A model generated the notes under the pieces. The model was not told the origin of the DNA. It did no database searches and saw only the letters and a program-made list of their open reading frames with translations. The translations under genes and the position numbers were made by a program. Shown here in pieces: positions 33,101-44,455 of a stretch of 64,000 bases of DNA; position 1 is the stretch's first letter; every line of letters starts with the position of its first letter. Origin of the DNA: Cerrena zonata (Eukaryota; Basidiomycota; Agaricomycetes; Polyporales; Cerrenaceae); NCBI GenBank assembly GCA_038087015.1, contig JASBNA010000038.1, positions 310,001 to 374,000 on the forward strand, given 5' to 3'.

Positions 33101-35333
33101 CCTCACAGCCTCATGTCTCTTTGCTGGACCCGGTGCTTCATACACCTCAATCAACCTTCGCAAGATGCCCGTTTTTGTTCACCGTCGGTACGTATATGCT
33201 GACCTTCCATGCTACACGTTCCATGCTAACATCATATACGTCATTTCAGTTTGCGCTGTAGCTTCACGATTTTACGCCGCCAAGTCGGAAATTTATCCGA
33301 TTGCGATGCATTTTGCCAAACATGCGGCTGCAAACGCTCTCATAACAGGTACCCCTTTGGAGCTTGACCATTCTGGCTAGATTCATGCTGATCTTTGCTC
33401 AGGTTGGAAAAGCGTCGAGCTTGCACAAGCCTACTTTTTATTGAGTATCTTCGGAACGCCTGCTAAGCGCTGGGAAGAGGACCGAAGCTGGTTGTACATT
33501 GGACTAGCGATTCGGTACGTTAAATACGCCGCTGGTGCCTCGTTGTATTAATCGGTCATTTTCAGCCTTGCCACTGATTTGAATCTGCAAAAAGTGTCCA
33601 CTGTGAAACCAACATCCGAACATCACGAACGTGAAATACTCAACAGGACCCGGTTGTGGATTAACTGTTACAACTTGGACCGCTCGCTTTCGACTCAGTA
33701 TGGAAAGCCGTATTCGATCAAGGAGGATTAGTAAGTCGGAAATATATGTCACATTCTCTCACCATTCACCTTCGCTGCCAGTGTCATTCGGAGTTCGTCG
33801 GATTGGTACAAGAAATCGAAGTATAACGACCCTGTAAGTCGTCTTGAACCCTCACTCTAATTTCCGCCGCCTGATCTTTCTTTAGCTTGATGTCGGGCTC
33901 TGTAGCTACAACGCGTTGCTCCGGTTAATATCACGTTTCCACGATGAGGTGTTCGATCCGAGCGAGCCCTCGGGTTTGAATGAGGTGAATGGAAGTCTGT
34001 CTTGGTGCAGGGATTTTTCTCATGCAGATGTCATTACAGCACGTCAATTTCTTGCAACTCGCTCAAGAGTATGACATCAAGCTAGATGACAACTTCACTG
34101 AATGGGTCGGACGATACAGAGAAAGCACAGATTTAGCAGGTGTGTCGGCTTTCACCTTAAAGTTTAGGGCGCGTAACGTTAACCCAATGATGAAGATCCA
34201 GCATGTGCACTTCGCATGACACTTCTTCCCTTGTAAGTTTAAAGTAATTCATTTGCTCCGATCTGATCTAACTCCTTGCAGCGTGACAAACTATGCTCGT
34301 CTGGTCATGTACTCTTTTGCTTTCCAGAATGCATTCAAACGTGGCCTACAGGCTGAAGACAAGATGATCATCGATAAGGTATTTGATATAAGATCTTGAC
34401 AAACTGAATGGAACTAATTGTCCAAAATAGTGCTTCGAGTGTGCCAGGGATGTGATTAACGGCATGATTCATGAACTGGCACCCTGCGGGTTTATGAGGT
34501 ATTCACCAGATGGTATGAAATGAACCTCTCTGGGCTCTGAAATACCGGCTAAGATGAGGGTTTAGGTCACTTCGTGTTTGCCACGTTCGCCTCCGCGTTC
34601 CTTCTAAAGGTGTGTATATTGCATATACGGGGAGACAACCTCTGATTTTGGTCAAGCTCTTGAGACGAGACTTCATTCCTTTCATCACCAACCAACGTCG
34701 GGATGAGATTTTCAACCTGATTGGGGGCTTGATCGATGTACTGAACTCTCCTGAAATCGCTGTCGACGAACGTCACACCCCTCGACTCCATGCTCGTTTC
34801 CTGGCACAGTTGCTAGGAAAGCATAGACGAAATGTTTCTCGTGTCGACCCATCACGGCCTCCGTATCCGCCACAAGGACAAATGGCAGGTGGACCTCCCG
34901 GACCGCACGCCACACAAGCAGGCCCTTCATCGACGACTACTGGTCATGTCTTGTCTGCGCCACCACCTCAAGGGGGCGCAACGGGTGGCCAAGGCATGGG
35001 GCATTCTCAAGGTACTTCTTATCGAGATGCGTCCCCAACGGGTGCTCCGATGGCACCATCAGTCGAGCCTGGTTATGTCTCTTTCGATCCCGCGGAGTTC
35101 GGAACGGAGATGGAAGCTTCGTATGGGGAAGAATTGTTCCCCGGCCCATTACAAATATTCAAAAGTCCAACGTATTGGCAGAATGCATTGATGCCTGGGT
35201 AAGCCACATACATGGAAAACCATTCTAGAAAAGCATTGTTGACGTTAGTGTCAGGTTCAATTGGCCGGAAGGTTATAACAGTATGACCAACGGTTTTAGT
35301 TCGCTTCAACCCGCTGCTGTATCTATGGGTTAA
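30173..35333 (+). CDS. Zn2Cys6 transcription factor with fungal-specific TF domain (PriB-like)
   Basis: About fifteen exons, roughly 1,200 aa. Residues 1-410 are a disordered Gln/Ser/Pro-rich region ending in a basic nuclear-localisation-like stretch (KPKGKQPNPKRAR). The binuclear zinc cluster follows at ~412-441: C-T-H-C-K-K-L-K-M-K-C-(8)-C-K-R-C-(6)-C, i.e. CX2CX6CX8CX2CX6C. A coiled coil comes next (KREYLLAQIRQKDAVIESLL). The middle-homology domain includes VSLLDPVLHTPQSTFARCPF, RSWLYIGLAIRLATDLNL and NRTRLWINCYNLDRSLSTQY. The C-terminus is Pro/Gly-rich. A mid-protein cluster with this linker matches the Lentinula PriB group. Two introns use GC donors: 31,727-31,843, inside the zinc cluster, and 32,263-32,327, after the coiled coil. 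Confidence 0.88.
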
Positions 35334-35481
35334 ACGTCATTGCATTCTAAAGTCAACATTGTACTTTTATCTTGTATCCGTGGACCTCTTTTGTGGTTAC
35401 TCGCATTTTACATTAGACATCACCTGTATTATTTGCTGTGATCTGATATATCGCTGTATTACTCGTTATCTTAATCCCGAG
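35334..35481. other. Convergent 3' intergenic gap
   Basis: About 150 bp, T-rich, between the convergent stop codons of the Zn2Cys6 factor and the Rieske-DUF455 gene. Confidence 0.6.
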
Positions 35482-37320
35482 CTATGTACGGCTAGTCCAG
35501 TGTAGAGCTACAGTGGGAGGCTCTGTTGTTTTATTTACTTCCAGGTTTTTCATCTTCGCCTCGATCCCTTTTGTATCCTGTTCGCCTCGCAGATTCTCAT
35601 AGAATTCAGGGGTCATGCCCGCTTTCTCGCGTGCCTCTTTATTGAAAGGACCCTTGATGTCTCCTTTCCACCCTTTTCGAACCTCATCCCTGAACGTTTG
35701 AATAGGTTCGATACCTTCTCGCTCACATACCCAGGTGAACCAACGATGACCGGCAGTCACATGGGTAACTTCGTCGGCATGAATGATTTCCAGAACGTCC
35801 ACGCTCTCGGAATCCCCTGCCCGTCTGAACTTTTCAATGGTTCCTGGGTTGACATCCAGACCTCTCGCCTCGTGAACGAGATGGATGATTGCGAGGCGAG
35901 CACGAAGGGAAGCGAAAGTAACCCGAGCTGAATCCCATAATGAGGCATGGACGGGCATCGATCCATAGGGTGTCGTCGGGGATAAAGCTGAGAGTCGGGC
36001 CGTCAGAAGAGTAAAATGTTTTGACTCGTCGAGAGCCATCTTTGTAAAATCCGAGAAAAACGCAGGTGGCAGTTCTGGATGAGCGGGTCCGTATCGTGCA
36101 ATTATATCCCAACTAAGCAAGGTAAGTGAGCATATCATGATGGAGGATAAAATAATTTTACATACGCCAAGTCTATACTAAAGAGAGTCCACTGTGTTAG
36201 TAAGACGACGCAATGACGAAGATCCGGTATAACTTACGCCCATTGCTCAATATTGGCTAAAGCATGTAGCATGACAGCTCGATTTTTACGTCTGGATACT
36301 TTCAAAGGATCTACAGTATTCTTGGAAAATGAATCGACACGCGGTGGCATTTCGGGCGGCTGTGGAGGATTCGAGGCTCTATGGCCTATAACCTTGAGTT
36401 TTCCCGTGCGATAGAGCTCTACGGCGTGCCTCGTTCTTTGCACCTGTAGCAAATATAGTTAAGCGTAGCCCTATCCGTGTAAATCAAATGACAAACCTTC
36501 AACATTGGGTCGGCGGTATTGAGAATAAGTACTGCCCATTGAATCAATGTGGTTGGAGCATCGTCAGGGACGATAGGTTCTGGTTCAGCAGGTGTTGTCG
36601 CTTGAGTAGAATGTGAGGAAAGATGACTAAGGTCCAGAGGAGGCGGTGGCGGATCTGCGAATGCTGGATATGATGGTTCGATAAAAATTGAAAAGATTGT
36701 GGGCCTATTTGTATTGGCATACCTTCTGACACTGGACGGAGCTCGACTAGACGCCAATTTGTTCCTTCTTCAGGAGTTTGGAGCCAAACTTCATCGATGC
36801 CGCCTTCTGCGGGCCGTAGCTCGATGGCGTAGGTACAAGCTTTCAACCCAGTGTCACTTTGACCTGTTCGCAGATCAAAATCATAACTTTGTTGACCATT
36901 TGAAGTTAGTACCCTCGCCTCCGCCACGACTCTAGGAAAAGAATTCACGTACCGATGCCATGGACAAACAAGGACCATGCTGTCTTCACATTCTTCTATA
37001 TCTGCATGTGATATGTCTGCGCCAAGATGGGGGCAATGGGCTTCCATTGCATAGAGCTGTTGTTCGATGTTGTCGCTAGATTCAGAAGCTTCCCCGAGAG
37101 CTACATCTCCAGAGGTAGAAAGGCGGAAAATAATGAGCGAGTGATATTTTCCTTCTTGTGAACGAAGAGTCACAAGGAACCGAAAGTGGGTGAGTAACTG
37201 TTTGTAAGGTGCAACGCTACACACGAGGTCATTAGGATGATCAGCCGTCTGACGCGACTTGAAGCCTACAGCAGCTTCTGAGACATGTTGACAATCTTGT
37301 ACTATGTAGAAATCTAGAAA
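35482..37320 (-). CDS. Rieske [2Fe-2S] - DUF455 (ferritin-like) fusion protein; start unresolved
   Basis: The N-half carries a Rieske centre: A-H-C-P-H-L-G-A-D-I and, ~18 residues on, VLVCPWHRY, the C-x-H ... C-x-x-H ligand set, followed by FDLRTGQS. A Pro-rich linker leads to DUF455: AVMLHALANIEQWAIDLAWD, ALDESKHFTLL, IHLVHEARGLDVNP, IIHADEVTHV, GHRWFTW. The Glu/His pairs (E-x-x-H type) make a ferritin-like di-iron site likely. A 12-nt exon (36,166-36,177) encodes part of A-I-D-L-A. The Rieske domain would deliver electrons to the di-iron domain, suggesting an oxygenase or hydroxylase; reaction unknown. An open frame runs upstream to ~37,660 without any in-frame ATG, so the 5' exon is uncertain. 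Confidence 0.78.
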
Positions 37321-37666
37321 ATAAATGTTGATCAAACTGTTGTATCATATCATGATTTATGCTTGCGACTGCGACCAAGAGAGATCAAACATACCTTGTA
37401 AAAGAGATTGGCCGAGAAAAGCACAATGCTGAGGTAGTGGTGTATACTGGGCAAATTTTTGTCTGAATCTGTTATGTTCGAGCTGTTTTACAGATTTATG
37501 ACCGTAGTGTTCTAGTTCCGGGACTGGGTGAATTTCTTTCCAAGCTTCCCGCGACGTAATTGATCGATCGAAATGATCATTGACGTATATTCGCCTAATT
37601 CGGCAAGAGTCAAGGTTCCATGGCCTGTCGAAACCGTGGCTGGCAGTTCGAATTCCAACCACAATA

Positions 37667-38686
37667 ATGGCTGTTACTCGCTTTCACATCCCAGACCTTA
37701 TTTCCCTTTGCGGCCCCACCTTTGAGCTCCAAGCGAATGGCTACTGTCGTCAGGTCTCAGATGCGTTGTTTTCGTGGACCTCTAATGCGGGGTTCTTGAC
37801 CAAAACGGAAATCCAGTCGCTCCCAGGCCTTCAACTATCACTACTAGCTTCCTTGTGCTACCCGAGTTGTGACTATACACAATTGCTTCTGGTGTCAAAA
37901 TATCTAATCCTTCTCTTCCATTGGACGAATAAATTCGACGCCAAAAGCGCTTGTGCATTCGAGTGGTGAGTGCCACTCTTTCAACTTAAAATTGCGGTCC
38001 TTGACAACCCCTATTAGCGTTGGTGCTCAACTATCACGAGAAACAACCTGTGAATGGCAGCGGCGATTTGAAGCTAATCTAGAAGCCTTTCGATACGTTC
38101 ACATTGAGCAAGGCGATATTCGACCACCCGGCGGCATCGAGGACTACCACGCTATTTGCCGTAGCTACTCTGGAATCTCAACGCTATTCGATCTGGTTGA
38201 GTATGCGAACGGCTTACGAATACCCCAGAGGGTTCATAAGTCTCAACAAATACGGTCGATTCAAGAGCATGCACATGATGTTATCGTCTTTGGGAAGGTT
38301 CGTTGTCAACATATTATTGGCTTCAAACGTGATTGAGAAATTGGTCAAAACAGGACATAATCGCTCACAACTATCAGCAGTCTCGGGGCTGTGAGTGGAA
38401 CCTAGTATCCGTAATAATGAAGGAACGTAGTTGTACTCTACAAAGTGCCATTGACATCGCCGAAGGAAAGTTCAAGGATGCTCTTGCCAAATTCCTCGTC
38501 GCAGAAACGGAAATCCCATCATGGAGTCCGGAGATAGACGAGGAGGTTGATAGATATGTGCAGGGATTAAAAGAGTGTATTATAGGTTTCCTTCATTGGC
38601 TCTATGAGACCGATAGATACTTCGGGGATAAAAAAGCAGATGTGAGAGAATTCGGATGGGTGTTCTTGTTACCAAAAGAGACGTAG
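37667..38686 (+). CDS. Terpene-synthase-fold protein with degenerate metal-binding motifs
   Basis: Exons 37667-37965, 38018-38297, 38354-38686 give 303 aa. The frame follows basidiomycete sesquiterpene synthases: FHIPDLISLCGPTFELQANG at the start, LLASLCYPSCDYTQLLLVSKYLILLF, SGISTLFDLVEYANG, and near the end LYETDRYFGDK, which keeps the Arg-Tyr pair. The Asp-rich Mg2+ motif expected after LILLF (D-D/E-x-x-D) reads HWTNKFDAK. The NSE triad, normally N-D-x-x-S-x-x-K-E, reads KDIIAHNYQQ. These motifs coordinate the diphosphate-bound magnesium cluster, so the protein is probably catalytically dead or altered. All splice phases close and no stop interrupts, so it is not an obvious pseudogene. Neighbouring P450s suggest a former or modified terpenoid cluster. 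Confidence 0.82.
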
Positions 38687-38716
38687 TAAAGTGACCAATG
38701 TACTTGTCAAAAATGT

Positions 38717-41126
38717 TCACACACGCTTGGTGAATACAAGGGGGACGCGGACAGGTCTAAGAGGGATTGTGTTAGATGGAATGCAGTAGGTAACATAGTA
38801 TGAATGCACGTACGCCTGGGTTATGGCAAAGGTTACTTGGAACAACCTCTCCTTTCTTTGCTCTAATGTTTCTCCAGCAAACTGGGGTTCTTCCTTGACT
38901 GCTATCTTATAGTTCTTAACTATCATAGCCAAGACGACCATACTCTCCAATTCGGCGAACCTAGTAGTCAGGTGTGAGGCATGTTTTCAATCGGATAGTA
39001 CTGGTAGCTTACCGTCTGCCAATGCAGGACCTGCTGCCTGCACTGAATGGCATGAAAGCATCACGAGGCCAGTCTCCGAGGAAGCGAGAAGGTTTAAAAG
39101 CGTGAGGATTCTCCCAGTATTTCGCTGGATTGCAAGCTATGTTTAGCGTATGCATAGCGAGAATTTGATGAGGCTTACGGTTGTAATGGAGAGCATAGAA
39201 ATTCAAGGAGAGGATGCTACCTTTCGGAACGGGAACCGATAATCTATCCCCGGCGTGAGTAGTAGTCACAAATGTAGTGTCCTCAGCTGCGCGTTTAGGG
39301 ACTGCCACGACCTAAATACAGAGATATAAGCAGGTTTAAAGTAGGAGTATTAACTGTAACTTACCGGTGGATACATCCGTAAAGTCTCGTTGATGACACT
39401 GTTCAAACTGATAAGTATAGTATCACGAGGAGACAAATGTCATCTTACGCAGTTAGATACGTCATGGAATTGGCCTCTTCATACGTCTAATGATTGAGAT
39501 GAGATCATATATGTCACCTCTCCCTATGCAACATACCGGAAGTTTGTCCCCTGGGAGATATTTCACGATTTCCTCGTAAAGTCGCTCCTGTTCATCAGGG
39601 TAGAGGGCCAAAAGGGCGAACGCGAAGGTCAGGGTATGTGCAGTGGTCTACCAAGCAGGTCAATAATGTTACTGGTTGTTTGTATGTTTCGTCTTACCTC
39701 GTGTCCTGGGGAGAATACGAAGATTGAATATTGCTAAGCATGAACAAGCTATTCAAATACTTACCTGCAAAAAGGAAGATGAAAATGTTGCTGATAACTT
39801 CTAACTCCGTCAACTTCTTCTCTCCAGTTAGGTCGCTTTCGCTAGCGTCGAGCAATTTGCTGAACAAGTCGTGACGGGTATTTCCTGCTGCTCTTGACAT
39901 CTTGCCTTCAGTGACCATTTCAAGCATATATTTCTAGGTCGGCCACGAGCTCAGGCAACGTGATAGGGCGCATAGAAGATTAACGTCTCGTACCTCAAGT
40001 TCCTCGAACGCTAGTTGAATGTTGCGGCCGCGTTTAGTCAGGCCTACCATCCAACCTGGGAACAAGGCCTTCGTGGTAACATTGGCCGACGAAATCTCCA
40101 TAGCGTCCTGCGAATCGAATCAAGCTTAGCTCAGCAGCATGATTTGTTAGTTGCGTGTGATAATACCTGGAAATGCATCTTATGACCAGTGGGCGGTGCC
40201 TCGACATTGTTCCACGACATCCGTTTACCGAATCCAGCTGCTCCAATGACAAATAGGGCGATCTGGGTGAGCGACAGTTCAAATAAGACTCAGGACACAA
40301 TACAAAGCTCAAAAGTATTTACCGTGAAAGGTAGATGCAAAGCGTGGTCCATGACAATTTCTTTCTTGTCACCCCAGACATTATCGAAGAGATCTTGCAT
40401 AACATTTATGGTCTCTTGCCACACAAGTCTGTTATTAGGCTATCAAATCCAAGTTAGCTATATGTATCGATCAAATTTAATGACCACGAATATCACAAAA
40501 CGGACCTCAGAAAATGCGGGTGCAGAGATTTTACGGAATCGTTTCCATTCATGGCCCTCTGATACGACAAGATTCTGGCCCCAGAAGGACAAGCCCCCGT
40601 AGGTTTCAAGAGCTTTAGGGAACTTGAGGCGAGAGCCAGTGATAGTCTGAGGCGATAGAACGTCATGAGAACGCGTTCTACAGGTGGTTTGAGGCAGCGA
40701 ACACCCACCTTTAATATGTCGGCATCTGCAATCATAAGCGTGGTCTGCACTTTTGGGAAAGCTGCTACCTTAGGTACATAGGTGTGAATGTAAGAGAGTT
40801 TGAGAATTGCAACCGGCGCGACGCTGAAGAGGCTTACCACGCTATAGATATCAGCTCCAAAACGTGCGAAGTCACCATGTTTCTGGAGTGCCGAATCTCC
40901 GCCAAACATTATGCCGCGTATACGAGGCATGATCTCGTTAACGCCAAAGAGGTCCCACACAACACGGAATCCAGGGAGGTTCCTACCCGGATTTGCGTCA
41001 GTACTAGTTGTTCCTGTGTATGTTTGAGACTTACTTGGTTGCCTGAGCAGCATTTCTGAAGTCGACTATCTTCTTAAGGACGAAGATCACAACAAGAGCG
41101 AGAGGGACAGTTAAAGACGTTTGCAT
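38717..41126 (-). CDS. Cytochrome P450 monooxygenase (copy 1)
   Basis: Many short exons. The start MQTSLTVPLALVVIFVLKKI is an N-terminal ER anchor. All P450 landmarks are present: oxygen-binding I-helix FLFAGHETTAHT, ExxR in NETLRMYPP, the PERF region FKPSRFLGDWP, and the heme-thiolate loop FSAGSRSCIG. The C-terminus ends VRVPLVFTKRV. Copy 2 (44,786-47,177) is a close paralogue throughout. ER-bound P450s insert oxygen with electrons from a P450 reductase; beside a terpene-synthase fold, a terpenoid substrate is a fair guess but unproven. Stop codons of this gene and the synthase are only ~30 bp apart (convergent). Confidence 0.92.
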
Positions 41127-41173
41127 GGTAGTCAATGTAGATTGATGGTCTATGGGTGATCCTAAAGACAACG

Positions 41174-41181
41174 TTTATATA
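41174..41181 (-). promoter_or_regulatory. TATA element of P450 copy 1
   Basis: TATATAAA on the minus strand, 48 nt before the ATG at 41,126. Copy 2 has a TATATAA at nearly the same distance, supporting a conserved core promoter. Confidence 0.55.
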
Positions 41182-41507
41182 TCCTTCATACTCAGATGAG
41201 AATATGTGTCATTAGGAGGGACTGCGAGTATCGGCAGCACGGGATGCACAGGTCTTCTCACCGAGCCTGGGAGGAATGAAGTTGGTAACAGCTGCATTTT
41301 TTCTCATATCGCCGTAGGGAATAAGCCAAGGGAGATTTGTCACTATGAATATGATTTGTTAGATGAAGCAAAGTTACTACTATATGAAGATCAATATATT
41401 CTATTGGATCCTTCCATTGGACCGGAGGCAAATAGTTTAGACAATGAGACTTACACAAACCAAATCAAAGACCCTGCAGAGCTCGGGGAGGATAGAGTGG
41501 TCCGATG

Positions 41508-42013
41508 TTACGAGACTCGTAGTTGTAACACCTTAAGATCATGACGCATCAGCCGCAGCCACTCGTGTTCATCTCGGCAACTTGACGACGAATCACCCAC
41601 CACCGTTTCAAGAGGGAAATCGGTGACCTCAGGAACCCATAACGGTTCTAGCAGGGCCTGGGGAATTCTATAGTATTTCCGAAATGTACGGAGTACTGTG
41701 AATGTTTCAGTTGTAACAGCCGCCGATTCGAATTTCGAAATCACCTCGTGAGCTTTTCTCTGCAGCTTTTCGTAGGTAGGATCACGGTATCCTTCGTAGT
41801 GAGAGAGAGAGATGAGGCCCAAATCTTCTTCCATAAGCACGACTGCACGATGACGGTGTCGAAAATCGACAGCCTATCCCCTGAGCTGTGGCTTGACGAC
41901 TCCAAGTCAAAGTTCGCATGATCGAGGCTCTTCATCTCCGCAGCCGTTGCATAATCTCGGGTGAGGTCATTCAGTGCCGTCCACTCGCGGATTCCATTCC
42001 AGGCGACGATCAT
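41508..42013 (-). other. Possible degenerate or misjoined gene (unrecognised)
   Basis: Two overlapping minus-strand frames look protein-like. 42,013-41,741 starts at an ATG (MIVAWNGIREWTALNDLTRD). 41,840-41,508 reads AVVLMEEDLGLISLSHYEGY, then TYEKLQRKAHEVISKFESAA, ending near LQLRVS. They are out of frame with each other; no intron I could place joins them cleanly. I do not recognise a family. Either a short real gene with an unseen intron or a decayed one. Confidence 0.3.
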
Positions 42014-42247
42014 AATGGGAACAAAAAGCGACGTTGTGCAGTGCTTGGTATCATCATTAGACTCCTCCTCGAGTCCGGGTGCTAGACGCAGGTGAACTTC
42101 AAGTTCAAGTTCAAGCCGCTACTGATAGTAAGTCTACTTCTATGGTCTATTTTTTTTCTTTTCAAAATGTACTGTAACCTGCTAGTGGCTGCTTATCAGT
42201 CAACTCGAAGGCTCCAAAACCTGATTGGTCTCTCCGGTAGAAACCCG

Positions 42248-42877
42248 ATAAACATGTCTCAGCCACCTCGCGGCTTCAAGGTCGGTGTATTCACGTTCAA
42301 AGAGGTGCCCATCGAATGGTGAATAGCAATAATTTTCAACATCGAGCATCTCCGAGTCTGAACATTGCACTTCGGCTTGGCGCTTTAGCTCTGGTCAGCT
42401 TGAGTGGCAAATAACCAATTTAGCGATGAAACTTGTAAAAAAAGATCGCTCAAGATATGCATGAAGCCTTTCATGCTCGGGGTGCAACTTTCTTTCCCCA
42501 TCTTCCTTGCTTAGAAGGGAAAGTATGTATCAGTGACACTAATTGTTCTCTCTAGATGTCGGTCGTCTTTCGTATGCATCTGAAGAGCTAGACATGAAAT
42601 ATTCAATGGGTGCGTAACGTTCGGGGGAGTATACCTTATTATCTTTGGATTAGTGACAGCCTCGTCCGTGATATGTGTCATCGGACTTCACGATGATTCA
42701 GCTGATGAAATTTTGGTCGGGTCGGATCGACGTCATTGGCGACGAGGCATCCAAGTATGGACCAATCGTCTGGGAATAGGACGCCGATACAAGGATACCC
42801 TTTTATGGACTCAGTTAAGACATGAAGCATACTTTGCGTCCGAAGGAAGGTTCATAAAACTGGAAGCCACCAAGTGA
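42248..42877 (+). other. Possible broken gene (unrecognised)
   Basis: Pieces with coding appearance on the plus strand: MSQPPRGFKVGVFTFKEVPI from ATG 42,248 to a GTGAAT donor; a stretch near 42,455-42,525 reading DMHEAFHARGATFFPHLPCL before GTATGT; and DDSADEILVGSDRRHWRRG ... LRHEAYFASEGRFIKLE to a TGA at ~42,877. I could not join them in one frame. Possibly a third gene of the P450 neighbourhood, interrupted or decayed. Confidence 0.3.
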
Positions 42878-43064
42878 AACACTAGAAGGTCAATGTAATC
42901 GTTTTATGCCCAAATAAGCTGAAAAACGTAGGGACAGCTCCGCAACTTTTACGTTTACCTATTGCTTTGCCTTTAGTATAATCATGTTCACTTTGATCAA
43001 GCACTAGATCATTTTCGGTTTGGCAATGCCATACGGAAGTTGTGTGAGAACAGAAATTAGCGTA

Positions 43065-43254
43065 CAGTGGCGGCCAAAAGTCTTGCACTCTCGGCGAAAT
43101 CCGCGAGTTTGGCATGTTCCCACACGCGTTACCCCATGTATTGTATATCGTTAGAAAGCGTTTTTTAAGCTGAGTTCAATGCAAAAGGAATCAGAAAAAA
43201 CGAGTAAGATTTGAGGAAAAGAATTGAATATCTTTGTATTTTGAGCGTGGGAAC
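43065..43254. repeat. Left terminal inverted repeat of the Tc1 element, ~190 bp
   Basis: Begins CAGTGGCGGCC. Its reverse complement matches 44,456-44,644. The outer ~140 bases appear identical; mismatches and small indels occur only in the inner ~45 bases. Confidence 0.92.
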
Positions 43255-43355
43255 TTACCCCTGTACATGTGTATGCCTCATGTTTGCTACCACAACTACT
43301 CTTTAACTCATACTGTCACTACTATCTCTTTGAATATTGGTTTCCCTACCTATTT

Positions 43356-44378
43356 ATGCCTGGGAAGTGCTGCACTCCAACCAAAAAAGCACGAATTTTG
43401 ACCCTCTCAAACCTTGGCTTTGCACCACCCGCCATAGCCCGCGAACTTGGCATTCATCCAACAACCGTTCATCGAAACCTCACCAAACTTCGCCAGAACC
43501 CAGACCCCTATGCCAAGAGGACAGCCCCTGGCCGACCACGCCTTCTCAGCCCCCATAGCCTTCGCCGTGCTGCACGTCTGATCACAAGTGGGCAGGCTCG
43601 AGATGGTGAAGACACCCGTCGTCAGCTTTTTCCACACATCAGCCCACGATCCATGCGCCGTTACCTTTCCAGCATTGGCCTGAATGGCAGAGTACGTCGT
43701 CGGAAGCCATTGCTTACCAAGAAACACAAAGCACAGCGCAGAATATGGGCAGATGTTGTGTCGAAATGGTCACTTGAGGATTGGAAACTCATTGTGTTCT
43801 CCGATGAGTCCAAATTCAGTCTTTTTGGGTCCGATGGGAGACATTACTGTAGGAGGAGGGTAGGAGAAGAGTTTTTGGAAAGAAACGTGGAGAAAACGGT
43901 CAAGGGGAATGGTGGAAATATCATGGTGTGGGGATGCATCACATGGAAGGGAGTCGGTCAGCTTCACCGCGTCAACGGGATCATGAACAGGCATCAATAC
44001 TGTGAGATCCTCTCCCAATCCCTTCTAGGTACCCTTGAGGACCATGCCATAGCCCGAGGTCGCTTTATCTTCCAACAGGACAACGATCCGAAGCACACTT
44101 CGAAGGCTGCCAAGAAATGGTTTGCAGATAATCATGTTCGTGTTCTATCATGGCCAGCCCAATCGCCTGATATGAACATCATAGAGCATGTCTGGGATAT
44201 GCTTGACCGTAAGGTACGCTCACGGCCACAGAAACCCCAGAATTTGGACCAATTGTGGGCTGCTTTGAAGGAGGAGTGGGAGAACTTGGACATTGGAAAG
44301 ATACGGGCTTTGTATGAGTCTCTACCTCGACGTACTGCTGCCTTAAAGGCTGCTAGGGGTCTTTATACTAAGTACTAA
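43356..44378 (+). CDS. Tc1/mariner-family transposase (DD34E), 340 aa
   Basis: A single exon. ATG 43,356 is preferred because upstream in-frame codons contain no ATG. The N-terminus holds a paired-type helix-turn-helix: KKARILTLSNLGFAPPAIAR-ELGIHPTTVHRNL, then a second HTH with GRPR at the linker (the GRPR AT-hook). The catalytic triad is intact: Asp in VFSDESKFSLFG, Asp in FQQDNDPKHTSK, and Glu in SPDMNIIEHVW at the 34-residue spacing. The protein ends LKAARGLYTKY with no stops or frameshifts. It binds the inverted repeats and moves the element by cut-and-paste into TA sites. Likely functional or very recently so. Confidence 0.95.
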   Translation: MPGKCCTPTKKARILTLSNLGFAPPAIARELGIHPTTVHRNLTKLRQNPDPYAKRTAPGRPRLLSPHSLRRAARLITSGQARDGEDTRRQLFPHISPRSMRRYLSSIGLNGRVRRRKPLLTKKHKAQRRIWADVVSKWSLEDWKLIVFSDESKFSLFGSDGRHYCRRRVGEEFLERNVEKTVKGNGGNIMVWGCITWKGVGQLHRVNGIMNRHQYCEILSQSLLGTLEDHAIARGRFIFQQDNDPKHTSKAAKKWFADNHVRVLSWPAQSPDMNIIEHVWDMLDRKVRSRPQKPQNLDQLWAALKEEWENLDIGKIRALYESLPRRTAALKAARGLYTKY

Positions 44379-44455
44379 CCTGTCCACTCATTTTTACTTA
44401 CATTAGATTAGTTTAATGGTGCAATTTTGTGGCTTGCTTGTGACCTACACCTAGG

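Noticed and set aside
41206..41544. 112-codon plus-strand frame upstream of P450 copy 1
   Set aside because: It overlaps the P450 promoter, and the matching duplicated region before copy 2 does not keep the frame open.
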